Of a stretch of 64,000 bases of DNA, positions 63,696 to 64,000 are shown piece after piece (within the stretch, counting starts at the first letter, position 1; every line of letters begins with the position of its first letter). The notes beneath the pieces were generated by a model that worked only from the letters and a program-made list of their open reading frames with translations, had not been told where the DNA came from and searched no databases. Made by a program: the position numbers and the translations under genes. Location of the stretch: NCBI RefSeq assembly GCF_001625365.1, contig NZ_LJJF01000001.1:7117501-7181500 (forward strand). Direction: 5' to 3'. Source of the DNA: Streptomyces sp. MJM8645 (lineage in GTDB: Bacteria > Actinomycetota > Actinomycetes > Streptomycetales > Streptomycetaceae).

Positions 63696-63797
63696 CCCCG
63701 CCGGCCGCGCCGCCCCCACCCGCTCCACCCGTGCGGCCTCGCCGCCCCGGGGACAGACTGGTGGTGGATCGATGCTGCCCGTGAGGCTGGGAGAGGC

Positions 63798-64000
63798 ATG
63801 CTGCTGGGACTCACCACCGCCTTGGTCGCGACCGTGTGCTTCGGGTTCGGGGCGGTGTTCCAGGCGCGTGGGGCGCGGTCGGCGCCGCAGGCGGACCGGG
63901 TGCGGGCGGGGCTGCTGGCCGCGCTGGCGCGCTCGTGGGAGTTCCTGCTCGGCACCGTGCTGGACATCGTCGGTTTCGCGCTGAGCATCGTGGCGCTGCG
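63798..64000 (+). CDS. DMT-like membrane protein, N-terminal part (runs off the window)
   Basis: About 67 codons are present from ATG 63798 (GGGAGAGG upstream). MLLGLTTALVATVCFGFGAVFQARGAR is a first membrane helix with the GFGAVFQARGA motif of DMT-type (EamA-like or DUF6-like) proteins, followed by a loop (SAPQADRVRAGLLAALARS) and a second helix (WEFLLGTVLDIVGFALSIVAL). Likely a ten-helix small-molecule permease; function cannot be assigned from the fragment. Confidence 0.75.
   Translation, partial: MLLGLTTALVATVCFGFGAVFQARGARSAPQADRVRAGLLAALARSWEFLLGTVLDIVGFALSIVAL

Overview
The window is very GC-rich, with GTG/TTG starts, many ATGA/GTGA gene overlaps and strong GC hairpin terminators. Several families are typical of Streptomycetaceae: a streptophobe-type membrane protein, and DUF6126-, DUF6542-, DUF6777- and DUF6585-like proteins. 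It is therefore most likely a chromosomal segment of Streptomyces or Kitasatospora. All functional calls rest on reading motifs by eye; no database search was possible.

Left part (1-35.7 kb) is accessory and housekeeping DNA. It contains an ABC exporter with a divergent GbsR/MarR regulator (1-1.8 kb), a repeat-tailed secreted lytic transglycosylase (1.9-3.4 kb), and a tripeptidyl-aminopeptidase-like secreted hydrolase. Four regulator/target pairs with visible operator candidates follow: MarR with an EamA exporter, MocR/PdxR with a methyltransferase, ArsR with a DUF6126 peptide, and HxlR with an MFS exporter. There is also a GH3 glycosidase, an HPF-like ribosome-hibernation protein, GalE, a DUF6542-LCP cell-wall pair, an orphan MT0933-like antitoxin, and a block holding a Ser/Thr kinase, an SH3-like protein and an FHA-ABC transporter. 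The striking gene here is at 15.1-17.7 kb: one reading frame encodes a complete cytochrome P450, a charged repeat linker and a complete class I terpene synthase.

Right part (about 35.75-61.2 kb) looks like one undescribed biosynthetic gene cluster. A leftward operon carries an acyl/aryl ligase, two ACPs, a ketosynthase with Asn in place of the first catalytic His, a ketosynthase-like fragment, a second ligase, a canonical ketosynthase, a hydroxymandelate-synthase-like dioxygenase, a phytanoyl-CoA-dioxygenase-like enzyme, pyruvate-dehydrogenase-like E1 alpha and beta without E2 or E3, and a DUF3050 protein. Divergent from it are a hydroxymandelate-oxidase-like flavoenzyme, a methyltransferase, an alpha/beta hydrolase and an HpgT-like aminotransferase. 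Further right are a DrrAB-type exporter, a glycosyltransferase with a Ser-less ACP-like partner, a KAS-III-like enzyme, a third ACP, a second thiolase-fold protein and a free-standing condensation enzyme. A BAHD-type acyltransferase sits at the left edge. HmaS, Hmo and HpgT together would make 4-hydroxyphenylglycine from 4-hydroxyphenylpyruvate. The E1 pair could instead turn 4-hydroxybenzoylformate into an activated aroyl unit. The remaining genes suggest an acylated, methylated, glycosylated and exported product.

Four promoters of this cluster (35.75, 49.17, 55.52 and 59.36 kb) carry a palindrome close to TGGTCTAGACCA, the DasR-responsive element (dre), each overlapping the -35 position. 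This suggests a shared regulon. The right edge (61.2-64 kb) returns to generic genes: a sigma factor with a coupled hypothetical gene, a DUF574 methyltransferase and a truncated membrane protein.
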